DNA of 32,408 bases, taken from assembly GCF_017873215.1 (NCBI RefSeq), contig NZ_JAGGKA010000032.1:1-32408 (forward strand). Direction: 5' to 3'. Position numbers and translations under genes: made by a program. This document shows, piece by piece, positions 1 through 8,298 of this stretch. Each line of letters starts with the position of its first letter. Positions within the stretch are counted from its first letter, which is position 1. Source of the DNA: Clostridium tetanomorphum (GTDB taxonomy: Bacteria; Bacillota; Clostridia; Clostridiales; Clostridiaceae). The notes below the pieces were generated by a model. It worked only from the letters and a program-made list of their open reading frames with translations, was not told where the DNA came from and searched no databases.

Positions 1-36
1 CACGAAGTATTCTTAGAAATTATAGAATACTTCGTG
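1..36. repeat. 12-bp perfect inverted repeat at left edge
   Basis: CACGAAGTATTC at 1-12 is perfectly complementary to 25-36 with a 12-nt loop. It may be a transcription terminator shared by the DUF1858 gene (minus strand) and whatever lies left of the window. Any T-run on the minus strand would fall outside the window, so this cannot be confirmed. Confidence 0.4.
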
Positions 37-66
37 CTCATTTATCTGCTTAATTCGATATCAAGA

Positions 67-85
67 GAAAAAGCATAGCTTTTTC
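67..85 (-). terminator. Possible terminator of the DUF1858 gene
   Basis: GAAAAAGC (67-74) pairs with GCTTTTTC (78-85) around a 3-nt loop, about 35 bp past the stop of the minus-strand gene ending at 118. The T-rich arm sits within the stem and only a short TCTT follows, so this is a weak candidate. Confidence 0.3.
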
Positions 86-117
86 AGTGGCCTCAGGAAT
101 TCTTACAGGATTTTTTA

Positions 118-303
118 TTATTTATTTAATGCTTCTAAAAGTGTATTTAATTCTATACCATGTACCATAGCTGCTTGCTCTATTGTTTCTGCTTGAGCTG
201 AAGGGCAAAATACGCATCCCATTCCAAAATTAGCTAGTATATCAGCAGCTTCTGGTTTATTCTTTATTGCTTCGCCTATAGTCATATCTTTATTAATTTG
301 CAT
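118..303 (-). CDS. DUF1858 / hybrid-cluster-associated redox disulfide protein
   Basis: Small 61-residue protein of the DUF1858 (TIGR03980) type. The family is known for a CxxC pair inside a GxxCxxC context and often sits beside hybrid cluster (prismane) proteins. Here Cys30 and Cys33 lie in GMGCVFCPSAQAET, the family signature, followed by the conserved helix that starts TIEQAA. The start ATG at 303 is preceded by AGGAGAG at good spacing. A promoter-like TTGACC-18-GATAAT lies just upstream, so it is probably transcribed alone although it is downstream of purA. A redox or electron-transfer role is inferred from the CxxC; the substrate is unknown. No hybrid cluster protein gene is visible here. 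Confidence 0.88.
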   Translation of the reverse strand: MQINKDMTIGEAIKNKPEAADILANFGMGCVFCPSAQAETIEQAAMVHGIELNTLLEALNK

Positions 304-329
304 TTTATCTACCTCTCTCCTATTTTTTA

Positions 330-359
330 ATTATCTTTAAAGTATATAAGTGTGGTCAA
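330..359 (-). promoter_or_regulatory. Promoter for the DUF1858 gene
   Basis: On the minus strand TTGACC (354-359) and GATAAT (330-335) are separated by 18 bp, about 30 bp upstream of the start codon. The match to the sigma-A consensus is good. Confidence 0.5.
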
Positions 360-462
360 CTTTCTAATTTATATTATAAATAACAAAACCTAATATTTCA
401 AGTACACACTTATTATATACTAAGATACTAAAAACATACCTAGGAATATATTCTTATATACA

Positions 463-1761
<1,299 letters not shown>

Positions 1762-1770
1762 TTATAATAT

Positions 1771-1789
1771 ATACTGATTATATCAGTAT
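1771..1789. repeat. Intercistronic hairpin between the flavoprotein gene and purA
   Basis: ATACTGAT (1771-1778) and ATCAGTAT (1782-1789) form a perfect 8-bp stem with a 3-nt loop, directly after the upstream stop codon. No T-run follows on the minus strand, so an mRNA-processing or stability role is more likely than termination. Confidence 0.4.
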
Positions 1790-3195
1790 TAAAATTTTCC
1801 ATTTATATCTCTAGCTACAACTACTCCAGTAACTGAAGCTTGCATAAGACCTCTTGTAATACCAGCTCCATCACCTATAGTATATAAATTCTTTATAGAA
1901 GTTTCAAATTTATTATTGGTTTCAAATTTGCTTGAATAGAACTTTACTTCTACACCATAAAGCAATGTGTTTTTACTATAAAGCCCTGGTGCAATTTTAT
2001 CAAAAGCTTTTAATGCTTCTACTATAGCAGTTAAATGTCTTTGAGGTAGTACAAAACTTAAGTCTCCTGGAACTGCTGACTTCATAGTTGGTATAGTAGT
2101 AGACTTATTTAGTCTAGAATAATCAGTTCTTCTTCCATTTAGGAGATCTCCAAGCCTCTGTACCATTATCCCTCCTCCAGTTAGCATGTTTCCCAATTTT
2201 GCAATATATTTACCATAATCTATTGGCTGATTAAATGGTTCTGTAAATGTAGTGGATACAAGTACTGCAAAATTGGTATTGTCTGTTCTTAATTCTTGTT
2301 CAGAATAGCTATGACCATTAACTACAGCTATATCTCCATCATAATGTTCCTCAGACACAACTCCTCCTGGATTCATACAAAATGTTCTAACCTTATTTTC
2401 AAATGTATCAGAATAATATACCAACTTAGCTTCATATAAATCCTTAGTTAAATGATCCATTATAGAATTTGGAACTTCCACCCTCACTCCTATATCTACT
2501 GCATTATTAGTTGTCTTCAACTTATGCTTTCTAGCTTGTTCTGTTAACCATTCAGCCCCACCTCTTCCTGGCGCTGCTACTACATAATTTGCAGAAACTT
2601 TTTTAATACCCTCTTTATTTTCTATTAATACCCCTTTTACTTCTTCATTCTCTATAATTATATCTTTTACTTCCGTTAACTCACAAAAATCAGTATTAGT
2701 TTCATTAATTAAATGATGATACATCCCTTTTAAAACATTATAAGCAAGTTCTGTTCCCAAATGTCTTACTGGACATTCTATAAGTCTTATATTATGTTTA
2801 CTAGCTTCATATTTTATTTTATCAGTATTTTCATTATTTAAACCATAAACAGTTTTATTGGCTCCAAACTTTAAATATATATCATCACAATACTTTATTA
2901 ACTCTTTTGCTCCATTTTCATCAACATATTCTAATATTCTTCCCCCTACTTCAGGGCTTAAAGAAAGCTTACCATCTGAAAAAGCTCCCGCACCTGACCA
3001 ACCAAAAGTTATACCACAAGGTTCACAATTCAAACATTTTCCATTAATTCTTGCAGGGCAATTTCTTTTTTCAATATTTCTTCCCTTATCTAGAATAAGG
3101 ACATTTATTCCTTTTTTTAACTTTGTTATCTCTAACGCTGTAAATATGCCTGCTGGACCTGCTCCAACTATAATTAAATCATACTTATTTCTCAA
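1789..3195 (-). CDS. FAD-dependent dehydrogenase (COG2509-type)
   Basis: 468-residue flavoprotein. An N-terminal Rossmann motif GAGPAGIFTALE binds FAD. It is followed by a cysteine-rich stretch (CPARINGKCLNCEPCG, four Cys) and GWSGAGAFSDGKLSLS, which mark the uncharacterised FAD-dependent dehydrogenase group COG2509. The C-terminal GDGAGITRGLMQASVTG is the second FAD-binding signature. Start choice: an in-frame ATG exists at 3225, but AGGAGGGG (3203-3210) sits downstream of it and 7 nt before TTG at 3195, so TTG is the better start. The substrate is unknown. It lies upstream of purA in a likely operon, under a promoter with possible purine-type operator boxes. Confidence 0.85.
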   Translation of the reverse strand: MRNKYDLIIVGAGPAGIFTALEITKLKKGINVLILDKGRNIEKRNCPARINGKCLNCEPCGITFGWSGAGAFSDGKLSLSPEVGGRILEYVDENGAKELIKYCDDIYLKFGANKTVYGLNNENTDKIKYEASKHNIRLIECPVRHLGTELAYNVLKGMYHHLINETNTDFCELTEVKDIIIENEEVKGVLIENKEGIKKVSANYVVAAPGRGGAEWLTEQARKHKLKTTNNAVDIGVRVEVPNSIMDHLTKDLYEAKLVYYSDTFENKVRTFCMNPGGVVSEEHYDGDIAVVNGHSYSEQELRTDNTNFAVLVSTTFTEPFNQPIDYGKYIAKLGNMLTGGGIMVQRLGDLLNGRRTDYSRLNKSTTIPTMKSAVPGDLSFVLPQRHLTAIVEALKAFDKIAPGLYSKNTLLYGVEVKFYSSKFETNNKFETSIKNLYTIGDGAGITRGLMQASVTGVVVARDINGKF

Positions 3196-3215
3196 TTTAT
3201 ATCCCCTCCTGTAAT

Positions 3216-3244
3216 ATGGTAACAAAAATGAAGATACCCGTCAA
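3216..3244 (-). promoter_or_regulatory. Promoter for the flavoprotein-purA operon
   Basis: On the minus strand TTGACG (3239-3244) and TACCAT (3216-3221) are 17 bp apart, just upstream of the AGGAGGGG ribosome binding site and TTG start. Confidence 0.5.
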
Positions 3245-3249
3245 TAATA

Positions 3250-3291
3250 AATACGAATATTTATCGTTTTCATAGTTAAATAATTCGCATT
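3250..3291. promoter_or_regulatory. Possible PurR-type operator (two inverted CGAA boxes)
   Basis: AATACGAATATT (about 3250-3261) and, inverted, AATGCGAATTAT (about 3280-3291) each carry the CGAA core of the B. subtilis PurBox. They are in inverted orientation about 18 bp apart and directly upstream of the -35 element of the purA operon. PurR boxes in Bacillus are inverted and 16-17 bp apart. Both boxes deviate at the C after CGAA. Confidence 0.3.
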
Positions 3292-3333
3292 TCGTCATTT
3301 TATAATGTATCTATTATTAATTATCAAAGTTAT

Positions 3334-3363
3334 TTTACAAATGCTTTAATTATATTATACTAT
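3334..3363 (+). promoter_or_regulatory. Possible promoter for the pgsA-like gene
   Basis: TTTACA (3334-3339) and TACTAT (3358-3363) are 18 bp apart, about 85 bp before the start codon. The surrounding DNA is very AT-rich, so chance matches are likely. Confidence 0.35.
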
Positions 3364-3446
3364 ATTATATAAGTATCAAACTTCCTGTTAAGGATAAGTT
3401 TTCAACCACCGTTGCTTCTAAATAATAATTTATAGGAGAGGGATAT

Positions 3447-3953
3447 ATGAATCTTCCAAATATACTAACTCTATTTAGAATGTTTTTAATACCAATTTTT
3501 ATACTAGTATTTTTTTCAAACATTAAAAATAATATCTTTTACTCAATAATATTGTTTTTAATTGCAGGTCTTACTGATGTATTAGATGGATACATAGCTA
3601 GAAAAAAAAATTTAGTAACTAAATGGGGAATCGTACTAGATCCACTAGCTGATAAACTTATGCTTCTTACTGTGCTTACTTGCTTAACTATTAATGATAT
3701 TATTCCCTTATGGATAATTATTATAGTATCTATAAAAGAATTAGCCATGATTATTGCTGGGGCAATATTATATAATAAAGATTTTATTATCCCTTCAAAT
3801 ATTTTCGGTAAAATGGCAACTCTCATGTTTTATATATCTATATTTATATTAAATTTTAATTCAAAATATGGTGAATACTTATTAGATATAGCAGTATTAA
3901 GCGCTCTTTTAGCATTTACAAACTATCTCTTATTTTATTTAAAACAAAAATAA
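3447..3953 (+). CDS. pgsA: CDP-diacylglycerol-glycerol-3-phosphate 3-phosphatidyltransferase
   Basis: 168-residue integral membrane enzyme of the CDP-alcohol phosphatidyltransferase family. It carries the diagnostic motif DG..AR........G...D...D (from DGYIARKKN to DPLADK, near residues 47-70), with the metal-binding aspartates all present. The N-terminal NLPNILTLFRMFLIPIF is typical of PgsA, the enzyme that makes phosphatidylglycerol phosphate, and several hydrophobic helices follow. It is slightly shorter than most PgsA proteins, and related transferases with other acceptors cannot be excluded. The start ATG follows TAGGAGAGGG. It is monocistronic, divergent from the flavoprotein gene and closed by a strong bidirectional terminator. 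Confidence 0.85.
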   Translation: MNLPNILTLFRMFLIPIFILVFFSNIKNNIFYSIILFLIAGLTDVLDGYIARKKNLVTKWGIVLDPLADKLMLLTVLTCLTINDIIPLWIIIIVSIKELAMIIAGAILYNKDFIIPSNIFGKMATLMFYISIFILNFNSKYGEYLLDIAVLSALLAFTNYLLFYLKQK

Positions 3954-4000
3954 CACATTAAAGCTATGGTACTTTATACCATGGCTTTAATGTGTTTTTA
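3953..4000. terminator. Bidirectional terminator between pgsA and the DUF3006 gene
   Basis: ACACATTAAAGC plus ATGGTA (3953-3971) pairs with 3977-3995, an 18-bp stem with one mismatch. It is followed on the plus strand by TTTTTA and on the minus strand by a T-rich run. It serves two convergent genes. Confidence 0.85.
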
Positions 4001-4016
4001 TAACCTTCAAAATATT

Positions 4017-4232
4017 TTAATTTTCCCATAAATCTTTAGTCATTTCATCTATATCATATTTTAATTTCTCAGTTTCATCCTTATCGATCCGTATAATATC
4101 TTTATCAATATTAAGTACATCTCCTTCTTTTGCATTGCTTGGCACTTTACTTTTTTCTATGTTTATTATGGTTCTATCTTGTAGTTCTACAACTACATAA
4201 TTTTCTTCAAACCTGTCAATTATTCCTTTCAT
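4017..4232 (-). CDS. DUF3006 domain protein
   Basis: 71-residue protein beginning MKGIIDRFEENYVVVE, the pattern of DUF3006, a small beta-rich family of unknown function often found near ComEC-like metallo-beta-lactamase genes in Firmicutes. No such partner is present here. A GTG five codons upstream is in frame, but the GGAGG overlaps it and is well spaced for ATG at 4232. It is probably downstream in the same transcript as the ACT-domain gene (36 bp gap). The role is unknown. Confidence 0.75.
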   Translation of the reverse strand: MKGIIDRFEENYVVVELQDRTIINIEKSKVPSNAKEGDVLNIDKDIIRIDKDETEKLKYDIDEMTKDLWEN

Positions 4233-4268
4233 ATTATATTCCTCCACATTGTAAATACAAGAATATCT

Positions 4269-4706
4269 CTAATCCATAGCAACCAGTTCTAATTTAATGA
4301 CATGTTCCATATTTCTTATTTCATCTAATAAAGCATTTAGTTCTATATTTAAGTTTGATATATCAAAAGTTATATTTACATTAGCAGTATTATTTATAGG
4401 TATTTCTTGATTTATAGTTAATATATTACCTTCATATGAGGCAATTATATCTAATATTTTTGATAAAGTTCCAGGCTCATGATCTAATGTTAAGGAAATT
4501 ATTACCTTTCGATTATTCATAGTTTCAGATACTGTAAAAACATAATCTTTATATTTATAATAAGTACTTCTGCTTATTCCTACGATTTTTACTGCTTCAG
4601 TTATTTCTTTAATTTTTCCTGTTTTCATCATTTCTTTTACTTCAATTACTTTTTCAAAAACTTCTGGAAGTACACTAGTATGTATCATTAGAAATTTGTC
4701 ACCCAT
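4269..4706 (-). CDS. ACT domain protein, PheB/UPF0735 family
   Basis: 145-residue putative regulator. Residues about 30-60 (KEITEAVKIVGISRSTYYKY) form a helix-turn-helix and residues about 70-143 form an ACT domain (LDHEPGTLSKILDIIA, NVNITFDIS). This is the layout of PheB/UPF0735 proteins, which in Bacillus are linked to phenylalanine biosynthesis genes. The amino-acid ligand is inferred, not visible. The start ATG at 4706 follows GAGGTGA, and a promoter (TTTACT-17-TAATAT) lies upstream. No aromatic or threonine biosynthesis gene adjoins it; the divergent neighbour is an amino-acid/dicarboxylate symporter, which could be a target. Confidence 0.88.
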   Translation of the reverse strand: MGDKFLMIHTSVLPEVFEKVIEVKEMMKTGKIKEITEAVKIVGISRSTYYKYKDYVFTVSETMNNRKVIISLTLDHEPGTLSKILDIIASYEGNILTINQEIPINNTANVNITFDISNLNIELNALLDEIRNMEHVIKLELVAMD

Positions 4707-4741
4707 AAAATCACCTCATGTGTACATAATTTAAAACAAAT

Positions 4742-4770
4742 ATATTATGCCATAATATTAACATAGTAAA
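4742..4770 (-). promoter_or_regulatory. Promoter for the ACT-domain gene
   Basis: On the minus strand TTTACT (4765-4770) and TAATAT (4742-4747) are 17 bp apart, about 35 bp before the start codon. Confidence 0.45.
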
Positions 4771-4821
4771 TTCATATATACAACTGTAGTAAAAATATTA
4801 TTTATGTCTTTAAGAATTTAG

Positions 4822-4850
4822 TTGACATAAAAAAATGATAATGCTAAAAT
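4822..4850 (+). promoter_or_regulatory. Promoter for the symporter gene
   Basis: A perfect TTGACA (4822-4827) and TAAAAT (4845-4850) are separated by exactly 17 bp, about 75 bp upstream of the start codon. This leaves a 5' untranslated leader of about 65 nt. Confidence 0.7.
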
Positions 4851-4923
4851 ATGAAAGTGCAAATTACAAATACATTTGTTCTTTTTATACGGACAATCAT
4901 TGTAATATATTAGGGGTGATATT

Positions 4924-6147
4924 ATGTTAAAAAAAGTAGGTCTATTTCCTAGGTTAATTTTCGGTATTATTTTTGGTATTATCATTGGAATTATCTCAAA
5001 GTCCACAGGATTTGTATTTCCAGTAAGAATACTTACAACTTTTTCTGCAATATTTGGAAACTTTCTTAATTTCATTATTCCTTTTATAATAATAGGTTTC
5101 ATTGTACCTGGTATTTCAAAATTAGGAAGTGGTTCTGGAAAACTTCTTGGTATAACTGTTATAATTGCATATGTTTCAACTATATTCGCTGGATTACTTG
5201 CTTTTATGGCAGGAAATTGGATTCTACCTCATGTACTTAAAATTGGGCAACTTGCTCCAAAATCAAATTTATATTTAGAACCTTTCTTTAAAATAGAGAT
5301 CCCTCCTGCAATGGGAGTAATGACAGCTTTAGTAACAGCTTTCATGATAGGTCTAGGTATAGCTCATATAAAAGGTAAAGCTTTAATGAATGTTTTTTAT
5401 GATTTTGAAAACATATTAGAACTAGTTATAAAAAATATTTTAGTTCCTCTTATACCTATTCATATATCCGGAATATTTTCAAAGCTTACAGCTAATGGAG
5501 AAATAATATCAACTATTAAAGCATTTTCTATAGTTTATATTATGCTTTTATTAATACAAGGTATTTACTTAGCTATACAATATAGTATAGCTTGGTCAGT
5601 AAGTGGCAGATCTCCACTTAAATCATTAAAGAATATGTTACCTGCATATTTTACAGCTGTAGGAACTCAATCTTCTGCTGCAAGTATACCATTTACATTA
5701 AAATGCACTAAAAAAAATGGAGTATCAGAAGACATTGCTAATTTTGTTATTCCTTTATGTGCTACTATACATCTTGCAGGTGATACTATTACAATAACTT
5801 TATCCGCCATGGCAGTTTTAATGATGAGTGGAACTATTCCTACATTTGCAATGATGATGCCATTTATATTGATGCTTGGAGTTACAATGGTGGCAGCACC
5901 TGGTATACCAGGTGGAGGAATATATGCTTCTCTTGGTTTACTAAAAGATATGCTATTATTTACTCAACCTCAACAAGGTATTATGATAGCTTTACATGTA
6001 TCTCAAGATAGTTTTGGTACAGCTACAAATATAACTGGTGACTGTGCATTATCTATGATTATAGATAAAATCTCTAATAAATATAGAAATAAATCATTAA
6101 ATAAAAATAATAATTTATATACTGACAATGAAGTTATGGGGGCTTAA
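4924..6147 (+). CDS. Dicarboxylate/amino acid:cation symporter (DAACS family)
   Basis: 407-residue polytopic membrane transporter of the sodium/proton:dicarboxylate or amino-acid symporter family (GltP/DctA/SstT fold). Family landmarks are visible: the serine-rich re-entrant loop GTQSSAASIPFTLK, PLCATIHLAGDTITIT at the place of the usual NMDGT motif, APGIPGGGI, and a C-terminal DSFGTATNITGD that corresponds to the aspartate/sodium-binding helix. The altered NMDGT segment (HLAGDT) suggests a substrate other than glutamate, perhaps serine/threonine or another dicarboxylate. The start ATG follows GGGGTGAT. It is divergent from the ACT-domain regulator and is closed by a perfect bidirectional terminator. 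Confidence 0.9.
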   Translation: MLKKVGLFPRLIFGIIFGIIIGIISKSTGFVFPVRILTTFSAIFGNFLNFIIPFIIIGFIVPGISKLGSGSGKLLGITVIIAYVSTIFAGLLAFMAGNWILPHVLKIGQLAPKSNLYLEPFFKIEIPPAMGVMTALVTAFMIGLGIAHIKGKALMNVFYDFENILELVIKNILVPLIPIHISGIFSKLTANGEIISTIKAFSIVYIMLLLIQGIYLAIQYSIAWSVSGRSPLKSLKNMLPAYFTAVGTQSSAASIPFTLKCTKKNGVSEDIANFVIPLCATIHLAGDTITITLSAMAVLMMSGTIPTFAMMMPFILMLGVTMVAAPGIPGGGIYASLGLLKDMLLFTQPQQGIMIALHVSQDSFGTATNITGDCALSMIIDKISNKYRNKSLNKNNNLYTDNEVMGA

Positions 6148-6154
6148 AATATAG

Positions 6155-6202
6155 TTAATAAAAAGAACTTATTGTTTCAAAACAATAAGTTCTTTTTATT
6201 AA
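6155..6202. terminator. Bidirectional terminator between the symporter and L,D-transpeptidase genes
   Basis: A perfect 23-bp inverted repeat (6155-6177 with 6180-6202) centres on a CA loop. The A-rich and T-rich outer arms make it a Rho-independent terminator in both directions, between two convergent genes. Confidence 0.85.
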
Positions 6203-6219
6203 TATACAATATGATTTTA

Positions 6220-7707
6220 CTATTGTTGTATTACTACAAGAGTATTTCTTGGAATATTGTTATAAATCCACTTAATATTTTCGTCCTTTAACCTTATACA
6301 ACCATGAGAGGCTTTTCTACCTAACTTATTATATTCTGATTGAATTATGCTGCCATCTAAGTAATGAAGAACACTATGAAACAAATAATCATGATTTATT
6401 CTTACAAAATTGTAGCATATATATCCCTTTTCTTGTCCAAAACTTGGTCCTCTTCCTCCAATTAAATATGTTCCTGTTGGAGTAGGTGTTGCATCCATTC
6501 CTGTTGAACAAATAAATTTTTGTACTAGCTTACCATATTTATATATATATACTTTCTGGTCACTAATATCTACTATTATACTGTAAATATTAGATGGTGT
6601 TACCTGTTTTACATAATCCTGTCTAATGTATCCTTTTACATTCCTAAGAGTGTCATAATCCTTAGCTTGTACATAATAAAAATTTCCTTTTTTGCCTAAT
6701 ACTTTGATTCCTTGAGTGCTTCCATAAATTTGTCCAACTACTGGTGAATTTAAACTTGAATCTCTTCTTATATTTATTTTTGAGTTTTCATTATCATTTC
6801 CTACATATATAGGCTGTATTTTAGGTGCTTCTGGTTCTGATGATTTAGGCTTTGGTTTTGGTTTCTTTATAACAGACATTGTAAAGTTTTTTAAATTATC
6901 ATAGTCTCCTAAACTATCTAATTTACTACCCTTATAGCCTGCCTTTTTAACTCTAACAGATAATGTATATGAATCCGCTGATAACTTATCTGTAGATATT
7001 TTATAAACTTCTTTTGCATTTATAGCTTTTGTATATCCATTAGTTATACTCTTCCATTGCTTAGTTTTATTTGAATATAATAAAACATTATATTGAACTA
7101 ATCCATCAAATCCATTAGACTTTAACGTTATCTGCTCTATACTTCCCTCATATAAAGGAGATTTTCCTTGTATAGATGCATCTAATTGAGGATCTATATT
7201 TTCTACACACTGGAATTGCTCAATTTTATAATCATCATATTTTACATCATACTCTTTTATCTTTATGTTTTTTTCTCCTTGTGATTCAGCCTTTTTAGCA
7301 AAAACTATAATCTCATATTTTCCTGGAGTAAGCTTAAGTAAATTAGCTTGATATAATTCTCTTCCATTCCTATCTAAAGTATATCCAGGAGTAATATCCT
7401 TCCATGAATCACTATCTAAATGGTGTAAAAATACTCTATAATTAATCTTACCATTATAATTTGCATTAATTAAATAGTGAATAATATCATTTTGATATAT
7501 TATAGAGTTTTCAAAATGCATAGAAGCATTTTTTAATATGGTATTTTCCTGTACTGGTATAATAACCTTATTAACTTTTTCTTCTTTAACGGTTTGTCCA
7601 TCTTCTACACTATCTGCTGCATAAACTCTAAAAGATAAACTACCTAGCATAACAGTACAAATTAATACTACTAGAAAAAGTCTTATTAGATTTAACTTTT
7701 TTTTCAT
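6220..7707 (-). CDS. Secreted L,D-transpeptidase with SH3 and repeat domains
   Basis: 495-residue exported cell-wall enzyme. In order it has: a signal peptide (residues 1 to about 31, ending FRVYA-AD); two tandem beta-type repeats of about 100 residues with a W-K-[DS]-I-T-x-G-Y-T core, each resembling the triple-tyrosine type; a Pro-Lys linker (KKPKPKPK); an SH3-like domain (INIRRDSSLNSPVVG); and a C-terminal YkuD catalytic domain with the HxnSHGCIRL signature, catalytic Cys near residue 470. YkuD enzymes make 3-3 peptidoglycan cross-links or attach proteins. An in-frame ATG 13 codons upstream exists, but AGGAGGG lies after it and correctly before ATG 7707. It is monocistronic, with a promoter at 7759-7787. 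Confidence 0.92.
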   Translation of the reverse strand: MKKKLNLIRLFLVVLICTVMLGSLSFRVYAADSVEDGQTVKEEKVNKVIIPVQENTILKNASMHFENSIIYQNDIIHYLINANYNGKINYRVFLHHLDSDSWKDITPGYTLDRNGRELYQANLLKLTPGKYEIIVFAKKAESQGEKNIKIKEYDVKYDDYKIEQFQCVENIDPQLDASIQGKSPLYEGSIEQITLKSNGFDGLVQYNVLLYSNKTKQWKSITNGYTKAINAKEVYKISTDKLSADSYTLSVRVKKAGYKGSKLDSLGDYDNLKNFTMSVIKKPKPKPKSSEPEAPKIQPIYVGNDNENSKINIRRDSSLNSPVVGQIYGSTQGIKVLGKKGNFYYVQAKDYDTLRNVKGYIRQDYVKQVTPSNIYSIIVDISDQKVYIYKYGKLVQKFICSTGMDATPTPTGTYLIGGRGPSFGQEKGYICYNFVRINHDYLFHSVLHYLDGSIIQSEYNKLGRKASHGCIRLKDENIKWIYNNIPRNTLVVIQQ

Positions 7708-7758
7708 ATATGCCCTCCTAGAATTATTAATTAAAATACTAGACATTAAATAGATTAT

Positions 7759-7787
7759 ATTAAATTAGTGGATTTAAATGGTTACAA
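7759..7787 (-). promoter_or_regulatory. Possible promoter for the L,D-transpeptidase gene
   Basis: On the minus strand TTGTAA (7782-7787) and TTTAAT (7759-7764) are 17 bp apart, about 50 bp upstream of the start codon. Confidence 0.4.
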
Positions 7788-7891
7788 ATTTATTTCAAAA
7801 TTTAATGCCATAATCTTCTATTCAATGAATATTATATATTAACAGAAGGCAAATGTAAAAAATTTTTCTTATATAATTTAAAACATTTTTA

Positions 7892-8287
7892 TTAATTAAT
7901 CAATCCTATTTCTTTCATTACTTTTACAAACTTTTCAATATCAATAGGTTTAGCAGCATAAGCTTCGCATCCTATTTCAAAAGCCTTTTTCACATAGCTT
8001 GTATCAGCCAATGCCGTAATCATTATAACTTTTACTTTTTTATCATTTGAAAAATTTCTTTGACTTTCAAAATCTCTTATAGCTTTAAGTACTTTAACAC
8101 CATCTACTTTAGGCATCATTATATCTAAACATATCAAATCATAAGGTTCATTATCTTTTATGGCCACTAAATATGCATCTAAAACTTCCATACCATCAAC
8201 TACTATATCGCAATTTCCATACTTTGAAAGAAATTTGAATAAAAACTTTCTACTTGCTAAGTCATCTTCTGCTATTAATATTTTCAT
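7892..8287 (-). CDS. CheY-like single-domain response regulator
   Basis: 131 residues, a lone receiver domain. The acidic pocket (E7-D8-D9), the phosphoacceptor Asp55 in LICLDIMMP, Thr91 (MITALAD) and Lys113 (AAKPID) are all in place. There is no output domain, so it acts by protein contact, like CheY, or as a phosphate relay. It is the last gene of the chemosensory operon, 11 nt after the hybrid kinase stop, with its own AGGGGGG ribosome binding site. The upstream kinase frame is broken, so this regulator may now be fed by CheA or a distant kinase. Confidence 0.9.
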   Translation of the reverse strand: MKILIAEDDLASRKFLFKFLSKYGNCDIVVDGMEVLDAYLVAIKDNEPYDLICLDIMMPKVDGVKVLKAIRDFESQRNFSNDKKVKVIMITALADTSYVKKAFEIGCEAYAAKPIDIEKFVKVMKEIGLIN

Positions 8288-8298
8288 ATATTTCCCCC

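Noticed and set aside
2858-3214. A 118-codon plus-strand open frame opposite the flavoprotein gene
   Set aside because: It lies wholly inside a gene with intact FAD motifs on the other strand and has no ribosome binding site or family features.
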